From Spirochaetales bacterium (lineage in GTDB: Bacteria; Spirochaetota; Spirochaetia; DSM-16054; Sediminispirochaetaceae), in the NCBI GenBank assembly GCA_021767325.1, contig JAASTM010000228.1, forward strand, positions 1 to 5,030: a stretch of DNA of 5,030 nucleotides, written 5' to 3'. The notes beneath the pieces were generated by a model. It was not told where the DNA came from and ran no database searches. It was given only the letters and a program-made list of their open reading frames with translations. The position numbers and the translations under genes were made by a program. Each line of letters starts with the position of its first letter. Position 1 is the stretch's first letter. Below are positions 1 to 5,030 of the stretch, in pieces.

Positions 1-52
1 CCTACAGGATATACAGTGAACTCGGTTTCATTTGAAGGTTTAAAGACGGCCC

Positions 53-517
53 TTACTCGACCAGTACGCTTTTGAGTCTCTCCAGCACCTTCTGCCGCTC
101 GAGGGGTTTAATAATGTAGTTTTTCGCCCCGAGCATAAACGACTTTTTTACCAGATCCTGCCGTCCGAGTGCGCTTATCATCACGACCTTTGCCTCCGGG
201 TCAAACTCTACGATCTTTTCCAGGGCGCTCACCCCGTCCATTCCCGGCATGGTAATGTCCATTGTGACTAGATCGACATACGGATGATGGCTTTTATACT
301 TATCAACCGCTTCAATACCGTGACTGGCGGTGTCGATAATTTCATAGCCCTCACTGCTCAGGATCTGGTCCAACTGTTTTTTTACAAAAATAGAATCATC
401 TACCAGCAGCACCCGGTAGGCTGAACCGTCGGGTTTCTTTCCGTCCGGTACCCGGCTATTGATATCAGGATAATCTCCTGCAGCTTTCAAAGCTCCCCCC
501 TGTGTGTGTATATACAT
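53..517 (-). CDS. Single-domain CheY-like response regulator with short N-terminal extension
   Basis: This encodes a stand-alone receiver domain of 154 residues that would be phosphorylated by a histidine kinase and signal by protein-protein contact, because there is no DNA-binding or enzymatic output domain. The receiver spans roughly residues 34-152. It shows the acidic pair in 'VLLVDDS' (D40, D41), the phospho-acceptor D87 in 'VTMDITMPGMDG', the switch Ser115 in 'VVMISALG' and the conserved Lys137 in 'IIKPL'. About 33 residues precede the receiver; their 'PDINSRVPDG' stretch resembles, from memory, the lead-in of spirochaete homologues. The start is uncertain. ATG at 517 has only a weak ribosome site, whereas TTG at 490 is preceded by AGGGGG at 5-base spacing and would give 145 residues beginning just before the conserved lead-in. 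No kinase, CheA or flagellar gene is visible here, so its partner is unknown. Family assignment is secure; the pathway is not. Confidence 0.93.
   Translation of the reverse strand: MYIHTQGGALKAAGDYPDINSRVPDGKKPDGSAYRVLLVDDSIFVKKQLDQILSSEGYEIIDTASHGIEAVDKYKSHHPYVDLVTMDITMPGMDGVSALEKIVEFDPEAKVVMISALGRQDLVKKSFMLGAKNYIIKPLERQKVLERLKSVLVE
495..501 (-). promoter_or_regulatory. Possible ribosome binding site for an alternative TTG start of the response regulator
   Basis: Read on the minus strand, a purine run AGGGGGG lies just upstream of TTG at 490-488. The homocysteine gene on the other side uses the very similar AGGGGG with the same 5-base spacer before its ATG. The upstream ATG at 517 has only a poor GTAAGAA-like sequence before it. 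This makes the TTG start a real competitor for the response regulator, though the ATG is kept as the default call. Confidence 0.4.
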
Positions 518-619
518 CAATTCTTACGGGTTTTTATTCTAAATTCAACTCGGCTTCACTAAAAAACTTGCATATATTCATCCATTCATCTACCATTGTG
601 CGGAATACAGGGGGTGTAC
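518..619. promoter_or_regulatory. Divergent intergenic region between response regulator and homocysteine operon
   Basis: This is about 100 AT-richer bases between two divergent start codons, so it should carry both promoters. On the plus strand there is a -10-like TATATT at 573-578, about 40 bases ahead of the ATG at 620, but no convincing -35 at 16-18 bases. On the minus strand TAGAAT (536-541) resembles a -10, also without a good -35. An 8-base-period direct repeat, ATTCATC at 576-582 and 584-590, lies in the presumed leader of the operon. No SAM-riboswitch-like structure is apparent. The presence of promoters is inferred from gene layout, not from strong motifs. Confidence 0.4.
609..614 (+). 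promoter_or_regulatory. Ribosome binding site fixing the HcyBio start at 620
   Basis: AGGGGG sits 5 bases before ATG at 620. This spacing supports the ATG over the in-frame TTG at 596, which has no purine-rich sequence in front of it and would add eight residues that do not look like the family N-terminus ('MKTYAQINEKI' is typical of it). Confidence 0.75.
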
Positions 620-1822
620 ATGAAAACCTATGCACAGATCAATGAGAAAATCGCGTCCGGCTCGGCGGTGGTGCTTACAGCCGAGGAGGTCATCGACTAT
701 GTCGACCGCAAGGGCCTCTCTAAAGCCGCCGAAGAGATCGATGTAGTCACTACCGCAACCTTCGGACCGATGTGCTCCTCGGGCTGCTTCCTCAATTTCG
801 GCCACAGTATACCGAAAATCCGCATTACCGAAGCCTGGATCGATGATGTTCCCACCTATGCCGGGATAGCGGCAGTCGATTTGTTCATGGGAGCCAGCCA
901 GCTGCGCAGCAATGATTCAGCGAATATGTATTATCCCGGAGAGTTCCGCTTCGGCGGAGGCCATGTAATCGAGAAGCTGGTTGCCCGCGAGGAGCTGCAG
1001 CTCTTCGGTCTCTCCTATGGAACCGATGAGTACCCGCGCAGAGAGGTCCGCACCATGTTTACCATCGACGACCTGAATCAGGCCATTATGGTCAACCCCC
1101 GCAACTGCTACCAGAACTACAACGTGGCCACGAACACCTCCGACCGGCCTATCTACACGTATTTGGGGATGCTGAAGCCCCGCATGCAGAACCTCACCTA
1201 CAGCTCGGCCGGTCAGCTCTCGCCGCTTTTGAACGATCCCTATTACGAGACAATCGGCATCGGTTCGGCAGTGTGGCTGGCAGGCTCCCGGGGGCATGTG
1301 TATGCGGAAGGAACCCAGCACGCCAGCAATGTGGAACGCACCGATAACGGAGTGCCGGCCGAGGGAGCCGGAACCCTGGCTCTCACCGCTGATATGAAAT
1401 CGATGCAGGCCGAGTTCGTCCGCGGAGTCAGCCTGAAGGGCTACGGTGCATCCCTGGCACTGGGCATCGGAGTACCGATTCCCATCCTCGATGAACAGAT
1501 TCTGCGCGCTACAACCGTCAAAGACGATGAAATCAAAGCGGAGGTGATCGACTACTCCTACGACTACCCGATGAGTACCGGCAAGGTTATAACCCATGTC
1601 ACATACGGACAACTCAAGCGCGGTGAGGTGGAGATCGATGGAAAACGGGTAGAAGTATCCTCGATGTCGAGTTATTCGAAGGCCCTGCGCATCGCCGAAC
1701 TCTTGAAGGCGGAAATCAAAAGCGGCGACTTCCTGCTCAGCGAACCACTGCAGAAACTGCCCCGGAATCAAAAATCAAAATCAATGGTCCTACGGGAAGG
1801 TGAAGGAGGATCAGATAGATGA
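620..1822 (+). CDS. HcyBio/DUF39 (COG1900) homocysteine biosynthesis protein
   Basis: This encodes a 400-residue cytoplasmic protein of the HcyBio (formerly DUF39) family. Relatives in methanogens, such as M. acetivorans MA1821, are implicated in converting aspartate semialdehyde to homocysteine with a reduced sulfur donor. Family hallmarks are 'TTATFGPMCSSG' (44-55, with Cys52 in the MCSSG motif and Cys56 just after), 'NFGHS' (59-63), 'GIAAVDLFMGASQL' (82-95), 'FGGGHVIEKLVA' (111-122), 'YGTDEYPRRE' (133-142), 'NPRNCYQNYN' (159-168), 'TYSSAGQLSPLLNDP' (193-207), 'TIGIG' (211-215) and 'GTQH'. The whole DUF39 domain is present, but there is no C-terminal CBS pair of the kind seen in archaeal MJ0100; instead a polar tail of about 25 residues follows. 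Residue 137 is Glu where I expect Cys ('GTDCYPR'); Cys163 lies nearby. It is the first gene of a three-gene operon and its TGA overlaps the next ATG. Family assignment is strong; activity is inferred from the archaeal work. Confidence 0.93.
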   Translation: MKTYAQINEKIASGSAVVLTAEEVIDYVDRKGLSKAAEEIDVVTTATFGPMCSSGCFLNFGHSIPKIRITEAWIDDVPTYAGIAAVDLFMGASQLRSNDSANMYYPGEFRFGGGHVIEKLVAREELQLFGLSYGTDEYPRREVRTMFTIDDLNQAIMVNPRNCYQNYNVATNTSDRPIYTYLGMLKPRMQNLTYSSAGQLSPLLNDPYYETIGIGSAVWLAGSRGHVYAEGTQHASNVERTDNGVPAEGAGTLALTADMKSMQAEFVRGVSLKGYGASLALGIGVPIPILDEQILRATTVKDDEIKAEVIDYSYDYPMSTGKVITHVTYGQLKRGEVEIDGKRVEVSSMSSYSKALRIAELLKAEIKSGDFLLSEPLQKLPRNQKSKSMVLREGEGGSDR

Positions 1823-2229
1823 ATACCCGAAAGTTCCTACTGAATTTCAACAAGCAGCTGGCTGAAAAACCGATAGTGTATCACTTGGTCAAAGAGTACG
1901 ATCTGGTTATCAATATTTTTCGAGCCAAAATTACTGCCGACGAGGAAGGCTTTATGGTGCTGGAGATATCCGGCAGCGATGAAATGATCTCGCAGGGGCT
2001 GGATTTTATCCGTGAGAACGGCGTTACGGTCAATGAAGCCGAAAAGGGACTGCGCTGGGATAAAGATATCTGTACCCACTGCGGAAACTGCCTGCCCCAC
2101 TGCCCGGTGGATGCACTGTACATTGTCAATCCGGCTACCCGCGAGATCGCCTTCGATTCGGATAAATGCGTCGAATGCCTCAACTGTATACCAAATTGTC
2201 CCTACGATGCGGTAACCTCGGTGTTCTAA
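1819..2229 (+). CDS. NIL-domain protein with two [4Fe-4S] ferredoxin motifs (MA1822-like)
   Basis: This 136-residue protein joins an N-terminal NIL domain (about 1-76; the fold also found at the end of methionine-importer ATPases MetN, where it binds methionine) to a C-terminal bacterial-type 2[4Fe-4S] ferredoxin. Both cluster motifs are intact: C85-x2-C88-x2-C91-x3-C95-P and C117-x2-C120-x2-C123-x3-C127-P, eight ligands in all. Relatives such as M. acetivorans MA1822 pair with the COG1900 protein in homocysteine formation, presumably delivering electrons or sulfur to it. The NIL part may sense or hold a sulfur amino acid, but that is inference. The ATG at 1819 overlaps the upstream TGA (ATGA), and AAGGAGG at 1803-1809 with a 9-base spacer is a strong ribosome site inside the upstream gene. 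The tandem clusters point to an oxygen-sensitive, anaerobic system. Confidence 0.94.
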   Translation: MNTRKFLLNFNKQLAEKPIVYHLVKEYDLVINIFRAKITADEEGFMVLEISGSDEMISQGLDFIRENGVTVNEAEKGLRWDKDICTHCGNCLPHCPVDALYIVNPATREIAFDSDKCVECLNCIPNCPYDAVTSVF

Positions 2230-2975
2230 TGCGCCCTTCGCGCAGCTTCCGCAGCTTCCAGTTTCGCCAGGCGGTATACCGGGTGCACAGCGCCCATTTT
2301 CCGGCGGTCAGCCGCTGCATCCGGCGCGCGTGGAACGAACTGGAAGAGTACATTGCACGGCACCCCCGGTTTGCCGATTCCCTTACCCCCCTTGACGAGC
2401 ACGGGAAGGGGCGGCCCGAAAGCGTCGAGCGGATGCTGCGCGCCTCCCAGTCCACCGGAGTTGGTCCGATGGCGGCGGTAGCCGGTACTTTTGCACAGAT
2501 GGCTGCCGAAGCGGGCCGCGCAGCCGGTGACACCGAGGTCATCGTTGAAAACGGCGGAGACATCTACATGTATCTCCAACAGCCGCTGCTGCTGGCCCTC
2601 TGGGTGGGGCCGGATTCGCCGTTCCGCGATCTGGCCTTTTCGATCCCGGCCGCGGACTCCCCTCTGGCCGTCTGTTCATCTTCCTCGAAACTCGGCCATT
2701 CGGTAAGTTTCGGTGAATGCGACCTCTTTACCGTGTTTTCAAAAGACGCATCTCTGGCCGATGCGGCGGCAACGGCCTACTGCAACCGCATCAGACAGAG
2801 CGCGGATCTGCAGCCGGCGGTCGAGGATTTAGTTCAAATTAATGGTATTGCGGGGGCGGTAGCAGTGAAAGCGGATAAAATCGCTATCGCCGGCAGAACG
2901 CCGCAGCTCGTGCGCCACTCCGACGCGGATTTGGAACAGAAGATTACCCGCCACAGCCGCTCCGAACACCCATAG
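2229..2975 (+). CDS. UPF0280 family (COG2122) ApbE-like protein, third gene of the homocysteine operon
   Basis: This 248-residue protein belongs to UPF0280/COG2122, distantly related to ApbE flavin transferases. Family signatures are clear: 'TGVGPMAAVAGTFAQ' (76-90), 'VIVENGGDIYMYL' (104-116), 'VCSSSSKLGHSVSFGECDLFTVF' region (148-170, with Cys149 and His157) and 'LADAAATAYCNRI' (176-188). M. acetivorans MA1715, of this family, was found necessary together with MA1821/MA1822 for homocysteine synthesis independent of the usual route; its biochemical role is, to my knowledge, unsettled. The start is ATG at 2229, which shares its first base with the preceding TAA stop (TAATG). There is no good ribosome site upstream, so translational coupling to the NIL-ferredoxin gene is likely. 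The longer in-frame reading from 2166 lies entirely within the upstream coding region and is not credible. The C-terminus (about 225-248) is polar and basic. No signal peptide is seen. Confidence 0.92.
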   Translation: MRPSRSFRSFQFRQAVYRVHSAHFPAVSRCIRRAWNELEEYIARHPRFADSLTPLDEHGKGRPESVERMLRASQSTGVGPMAAVAGTFAQMAAEAGRAAGDTEVIVENGGDIYMYLQQPLLLALWVGPDSPFRDLAFSIPAADSPLAVCSSSSKLGHSVSFGECDLFTVFSKDASLADAAATAYCNRIRQSADLQPAVEDLVQINGIAGAVAVKADKIAIAGRTPQLVRHSDADLEQKITRHSRSEHP

Positions 2976-3016
2976 CGGTGTGAAGGTTTGGCAGCATGGG
3001 CGGGCTTTGAATCTAA
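2976..3016. other. Short convergent gap without a recognisable terminator
   Basis: Only 41 bases separate the stop of the homocysteine operon from the stop of the BI-1 gene on the opposite strand. A 5-bp inverted repeat (CCGCT 2957-2961 / AGCGG 2974-2978, 12-base loop) straddles the operon's stop codon, but no T-run follows it on either strand. I see no Rho-independent terminator, so transcripts from the two sides may overlap. Confidence 0.5.
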
Positions 3017-3721
3017 CTACCTGCGGCTGCCGAAAATTCGCAGCAGAAACAGAAAAATATTGATAAAATCAAGATAGAGCTTGAGCGCTCCCATAATCGA
3101 AAGCTTGACGTACTGCTCTTCGCTTACCGAGTTGCCGAACTGCTGGTTCCAGCTCTTGATCATCTGGGTGTCATATGCGGTAAGCCCCAGGAAAATAAAC
3201 ACGCCCAGATAGCTGATTAGATAGTAGAGCCCGGAGCTCTGCAGGAAGATATTGATGACGCTGGCGATAATGATGCCGAACAGGCCCATGATTAGGTAGT
3301 GGCCGAATCCGGACAGGTCGCGCTTGGTGGTCATCGCATACAGACTCATTGCGGCAAAGGTACCGGCAGCGGTAAAAAAGGCCAGAGAAATCTCGGCTCC
3401 CGTGTAGGCCAGGAAAATCACCGACAGGGTAATACCGTTGAGCACGGAGTACGCGGCGAATGAGAGTGTGGCCGCCGAGGCGGACATCTGCATGATACGC
3501 GCACTCAAGTACATCACCAGACCCAGCTCAGCTATTATAAGGCCGAAAAAGAGAAAGGGGCTGCCCGCCAGGGTTCGCATAATCGCCTGATTGCCGGACA
3601 CACCGACTGCAATAACACCGGTCAGTGCCAGACCGGCCGTCATCCATAGATACACATTTCTCAATATATTTCTCTCGCGCACGCGGGGTATACTTAAAAA
3701 CTCAGCTCTGCTCTGTGCCAT
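3017..3721 (-). CDS. Bax inhibitor-1 (BI-1)/YccA-YbhL family seven-helix membrane protein
   Basis: This encodes a 234-residue integral membrane protein with about seven hydrophobic segments: near 24-41, 54-73, 82-105, 111-131, 141-160, 165-182 and 207-230. This is the BI-1/TMBIM topology. Its best-studied bacterial relative, B. subtilis YetJ, is a pH-sensitive calcium leak channel gated by a pair of aspartates. Candidates for that pair are D184 ('GLTAYDTQMIK') and D218 ('LKLYLDFINIFLFLLRIFG'), both in the family's most conserved blocks. The soluble N-terminus (about 1-22) is polar and there is no cleavable signal peptide. The start is placed at ATG 3721 because AGGAGG lies 5 bases upstream; the upstream in-frame ATG at 3766 would add 15 charged residues covering this ribosome site. 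It appears monocistronic, convergent with the homocysteine operon and divergent from the phosphatase. Family assignment is firm; calcium transport in this organism is inferred. Confidence 0.93.
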   Translation of the reverse strand: MAQSRAEFLSIPRVRERNILRNVYLWMTAGLALTGVIAVGVSGNQAIMRTLAGSPFLFFGLIIAELGLVMYLSARIMQMSASAATLSFAAYSVLNGITLSVIFLAYTGAEISLAFFTAAGTFAAMSLYAMTTKRDLSGFGHYLIMGLFGIIIASVINIFLQSSGLYYLISYLGVFIFLGLTAYDTQMIKSWNQQFGNSVSEEQYVKLSIMGALKLYLDFINIFLFLLRIFGSRR

Positions 3722-3891
3722 TGTTTCCTCCTGATCACACAGTTTTTTTCGTATTAAAAATCGCACTATTGCTTCAAAAGGTCAAGTATTTCTCTGCACA
3801 GCAGTATATAACAAAAATCTTACACAAAGCTGTCGGATTACTCATATTCTGCACATAAAATCCCCATTACACATTGGAGGCGCAAAAACAG
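3722..3891. promoter_or_regulatory. Divergent intergenic region between BI-1 gene and phosphatase gene
   Basis: This AT-rich stretch of 170 bases separates two divergent start codons and should hold both promoters. Towards the BI-1 gene there is a good -35-like TTGACC (minus strand, 3780-3785), but at 17 bases the -10 is weak (GATTTT, 3757-3762). Towards the phosphatase, TATATAAC at 3805-3812 resembles a -10 and would give a leader of about 75 bases; no matching -35 is evident. TGGAGG at 3875-3880 is the phosphatase ribosome site, with a rather long 11-base spacer to ATG 3892. I see no terminator or riboswitch here. Confidence 0.4.
3727..3732 (-). promoter_or_regulatory. Ribosome binding site fixing the BI-1 start at 3721
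   Basis: Read on the minus strand, a consensus AGGAGG is followed by a 5-base spacer (AAACA) and ATG at 3721-3719. It lies inside the longer reading that begins at 3766, so that extension is probably untranslated leader. Confidence 0.85.
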
Positions 3892-5030
3892 ATGATAACT
3901 ACGGTGGAGAAAATAGGACGAATACAGATAAATACGAATTTACCGAGTCAGTCGATCGGTAAATTGGCATCCTCGAACTCGTACGTACATGAAGACACTC
4001 CCATAGAAGAACTGCTGGCGCTCTTTCAGGATTCCGATGAGCAGATCCCGGCGATCGCCGTGGTAGATGAAAATCTACAGGGCAAGGGTGCAATTGTGCG
4101 TAAGGAACTGGTCTCGCTGCTGAGCCGGCCCTTCGGGCGCGAGGTAATGAAAAAACGTCCGGTTCGCAAGGTATCCGCGGACACCCGCAGTTTTCTGCAG
4201 AACGCACATATCTTCACGGTGAGTGATGAGCTTGACAGCGTCATAAAGCGTGGAATCGACGAGTTCTTCCTGCTGCACGATCGGGAGGGCCGCTTTCAGG
4301 GCCTTTTTTCTACCCAGGACCTCATGATTTACCTCTCGAATCTCACACAAAACGATATCACTCTGGCACACAACCTGCAGACCCGTATGGTCAAGGAGCG
4401 CCTTTCGGTCCTGACCGCCGACCTGGAGGTCTCCGGATCGGCCAGTACGGCCAAGGGTGTAGGCGGCGATTTTTATTCGGTAAAAAAGATATCCTCGAAG
4501 GACTGGATTCTCTCCTTGTGCGATGTATCGGGAAAGGGCGTGGCCGCTTCGATAATCACCGCCATGCTCTATGGCATTATTGAAACCTTCGACTTTCGAC
4601 GCGGCCTGACGGAGTTCGTACGTCAGCTCAACCGATCGATTTTTTCAACCTTCAATGCGGAAAAATACCTCACAGGTGTATTTCTCCTGTTCGACGAATC
4701 GAAATCGAAGATGAAGATTCTGGATATGGGTCACTCCTTTGTCTCCCTTATCCGGGATGGTCGCGTGCACTCGATTGCCAGCAGTGAGTCGAACCTGCCG
4801 GTGGGAATTACTGAGGATATCGAGCCGAAAGTGGTCGGGCTGACACTGAAACGCGGGGATATCATGCTGCTGGCAACCGACGGTCTGACGGAGCAGCAGA
4901 ATCAGTCCGGCGATGAGTACCCGTTGAAACGGCTGTATAAGATTCTTACTGACCACTCGGAGGAGAGCCTGGAAGAGCTGCGCGAAAGCATTCTGGCCGA
5001 TTTTCACAGCTTCAAACAGGACGCCCCATA
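3892..5030 (+). CDS. PP2C/SpoIIE-type serine phosphatase with N-terminal CBS-like region, 3' end beyond the window
   Basis: An uninterrupted frame of 379 codons runs from ATG 3892 to the window edge without a stop, so the gene is partial. Residues about 20-150 look like two CBS-type repeats: 'IPAIAVVDENLQGKGAIVRKEL' region (52-73), 'SRPFGREVMKKRPVRKV' (78-94) and 'EFFLLHDREGRFQGLFSTQDLM' region (124-145). A helical linker ('NDITLAHNLQTRMVKERL', 154-171) leads into a SpoIIE/RsbU-like phosphatase domain. Metal-binding aspartates expected for the fold are present: D193 in 'GVGGDFYSV', D211 in 'CDVSGKGVAAS' and D330 in 'LLATDGLTEQQ'; 'MGHSF' (279-283) and 'LPVGI' (302-306) are also typical. The last strand of the domain is probably just outside. 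Such enzymes dephosphorylate anti-anti-sigma (STAS) proteins in partner-switching; the N-terminal region would sense a ligand, perhaps a nucleotide. No partner gene is seen here. The cytoplasmic location is inferred from the lack of hydrophobic segments. Confidence 0.92.
   Translation, partial: MITTVEKIGRIQINTNLPSQSIGKLASSNSYVHEDTPIEELLALFQDSDEQIPAIAVVDENLQGKGAIVRKELVSLLSRPFGREVMKKRPVRKVSADTRSFLQNAHIFTVSDELDSVIKRGIDEFFLLHDREGRFQGLFSTQDLMIYLSNLTQNDITLAHNLQTRMVKERLSVLTADLEVSGSASTAKGVGGDFYSVKKISSKDWILSLCDVSGKGVAASIITAMLYGIIETFDFRRGLTEFVRQLNRSIFSTFNAEKYLTGVFLLFDESKSKMKILDMGHSFVSLIRDGRVHSIASSESNLPVGITEDIEPKVVGLTLKRGDIMLLATDGLTEQQNQSGDEYPLKRLYKILTDHSEESLEELRESILADFHSFKQDAP

Noticed and set aside
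1..52. Possible gene end or terminator at the left edge
   Set aside because: I see no hairpin with a T-run and no frame long enough to judge; the stretch is too short to assign.
596..619. Upstream TTG start for the HcyBio gene
   Set aside because: There is no ribosome site ahead of it, whereas the ATG at 620 has AGGGGG at proper spacing and begins with a family-like N-terminus.
518..619. SAM-type riboswitch upstream of the homocysteine operon
   Set aside because: The leader is short and AT-rich, and I find neither the conserved core of SAM-I type elements nor a terminator hairpin.
917..1771. Long 284-codon open frame on the minus strand opposite the HcyBio gene
   Set aside because: It is fully antisense to a gene with strong family motifs, has no ribosome site, and its translation shows no recognisable domain. 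It is a by-product of codon use in the real gene.
2166..2228. Extended start of the UPF0280 gene inside the NIL-ferredoxin gene
   Set aside because: This segment encodes the second iron-sulfur cluster in another frame, so the extra residues are a shadow of that motif. The TAATG start at 2229 fits the family length.
2957..2978. Inverted repeat CCGCT/AGCGG at the end of the operon as a terminator
   Set aside because: The stem is only 5 bp with a 12-base loop and there is no following T-run, so it does not qualify as an intrinsic terminator.
3722..3766. 15-residue N-terminal extension of the BI-1 protein
   Set aside because: A consensus AGGAGG lies within it, 5 bases ahead of the ATG at 3721, so the extension is better read as untranslated leader.
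3899..5007. Several minus-strand open frames opposite the phosphatase gene (3899-4207, 4026-4244, 4075-4371, 4645-5007)
   Set aside because: All are antisense to a continuous 379-codon frame with intact CBS-like and SpoIIE motifs. None has a ribosome site or a recognisable product.

Overview
This 5,030-base window looks chromosomal and comes from an anaerobic bacterium, most likely a spirochaete (Spirochaetota). The evidence for spirochaete is the orphan CheY-like regulator with an 'INSRVPDG..PDG' N-terminal lead-in that I recall from spirochaete homologues. It is supported by a CBS-like/SpoIIE phosphatase and an oxygen-sensitive type of sulfur-assimilation operon. Base composition is moderate and fairly even. 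I see no insertion sequence, CRISPR array, tRNA, rRNA or phage gene. The taxonomic call is an inference and not certain.

Layout: (1) 53-517, minus strand, is a single-domain response regulator. (2) It is divergent, across about 100 AT-richer bases, from a plus-strand three-gene operon at 620-2975. (3) The operon converges, after only 41 bases, on a minus-strand Bax-inhibitor-1 family membrane protein at 3017-3721. (4) A second divergent intergenic region (3722-3891) leads into a plus-strand SpoIIE/PP2C-type phosphatase with an N-terminal CBS-like region, starting at 3892 and cut off by the window end.

The centrepiece is the operon. It encodes a HcyBio/DUF39 (COG1900) protein, a NIL-domain protein with two [4Fe-4S] clusters, and a UPF0280 (COG2122) ApbE-like protein. 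Both gene junctions are stop/start overlaps (ATGA and TAATG). These three families are the ones linked in Methanosarcina acetivorans (MA1821, MA1822, MA1715) to homocysteine formation by direct sulfur insertion, which bypasses O-acetyl/O-succinyl-homoserine. Here they form one compact unit, which suggests this organism makes homocysteine (and hence methionine) from aspartate semialdehyde and a reduced sulfur donor. Within the HcyBio protein, the position where I expect a second conserved cysteine ('GTDCYPR') carries glutamate, while a cysteine lies 26 residues further on ('NPRNCYQNY').

The flanking genes are signalling or membrane-homeostasis genes (response regulator, BI-1, serine/threonine phosphatase) with no evident direct link to the operon.
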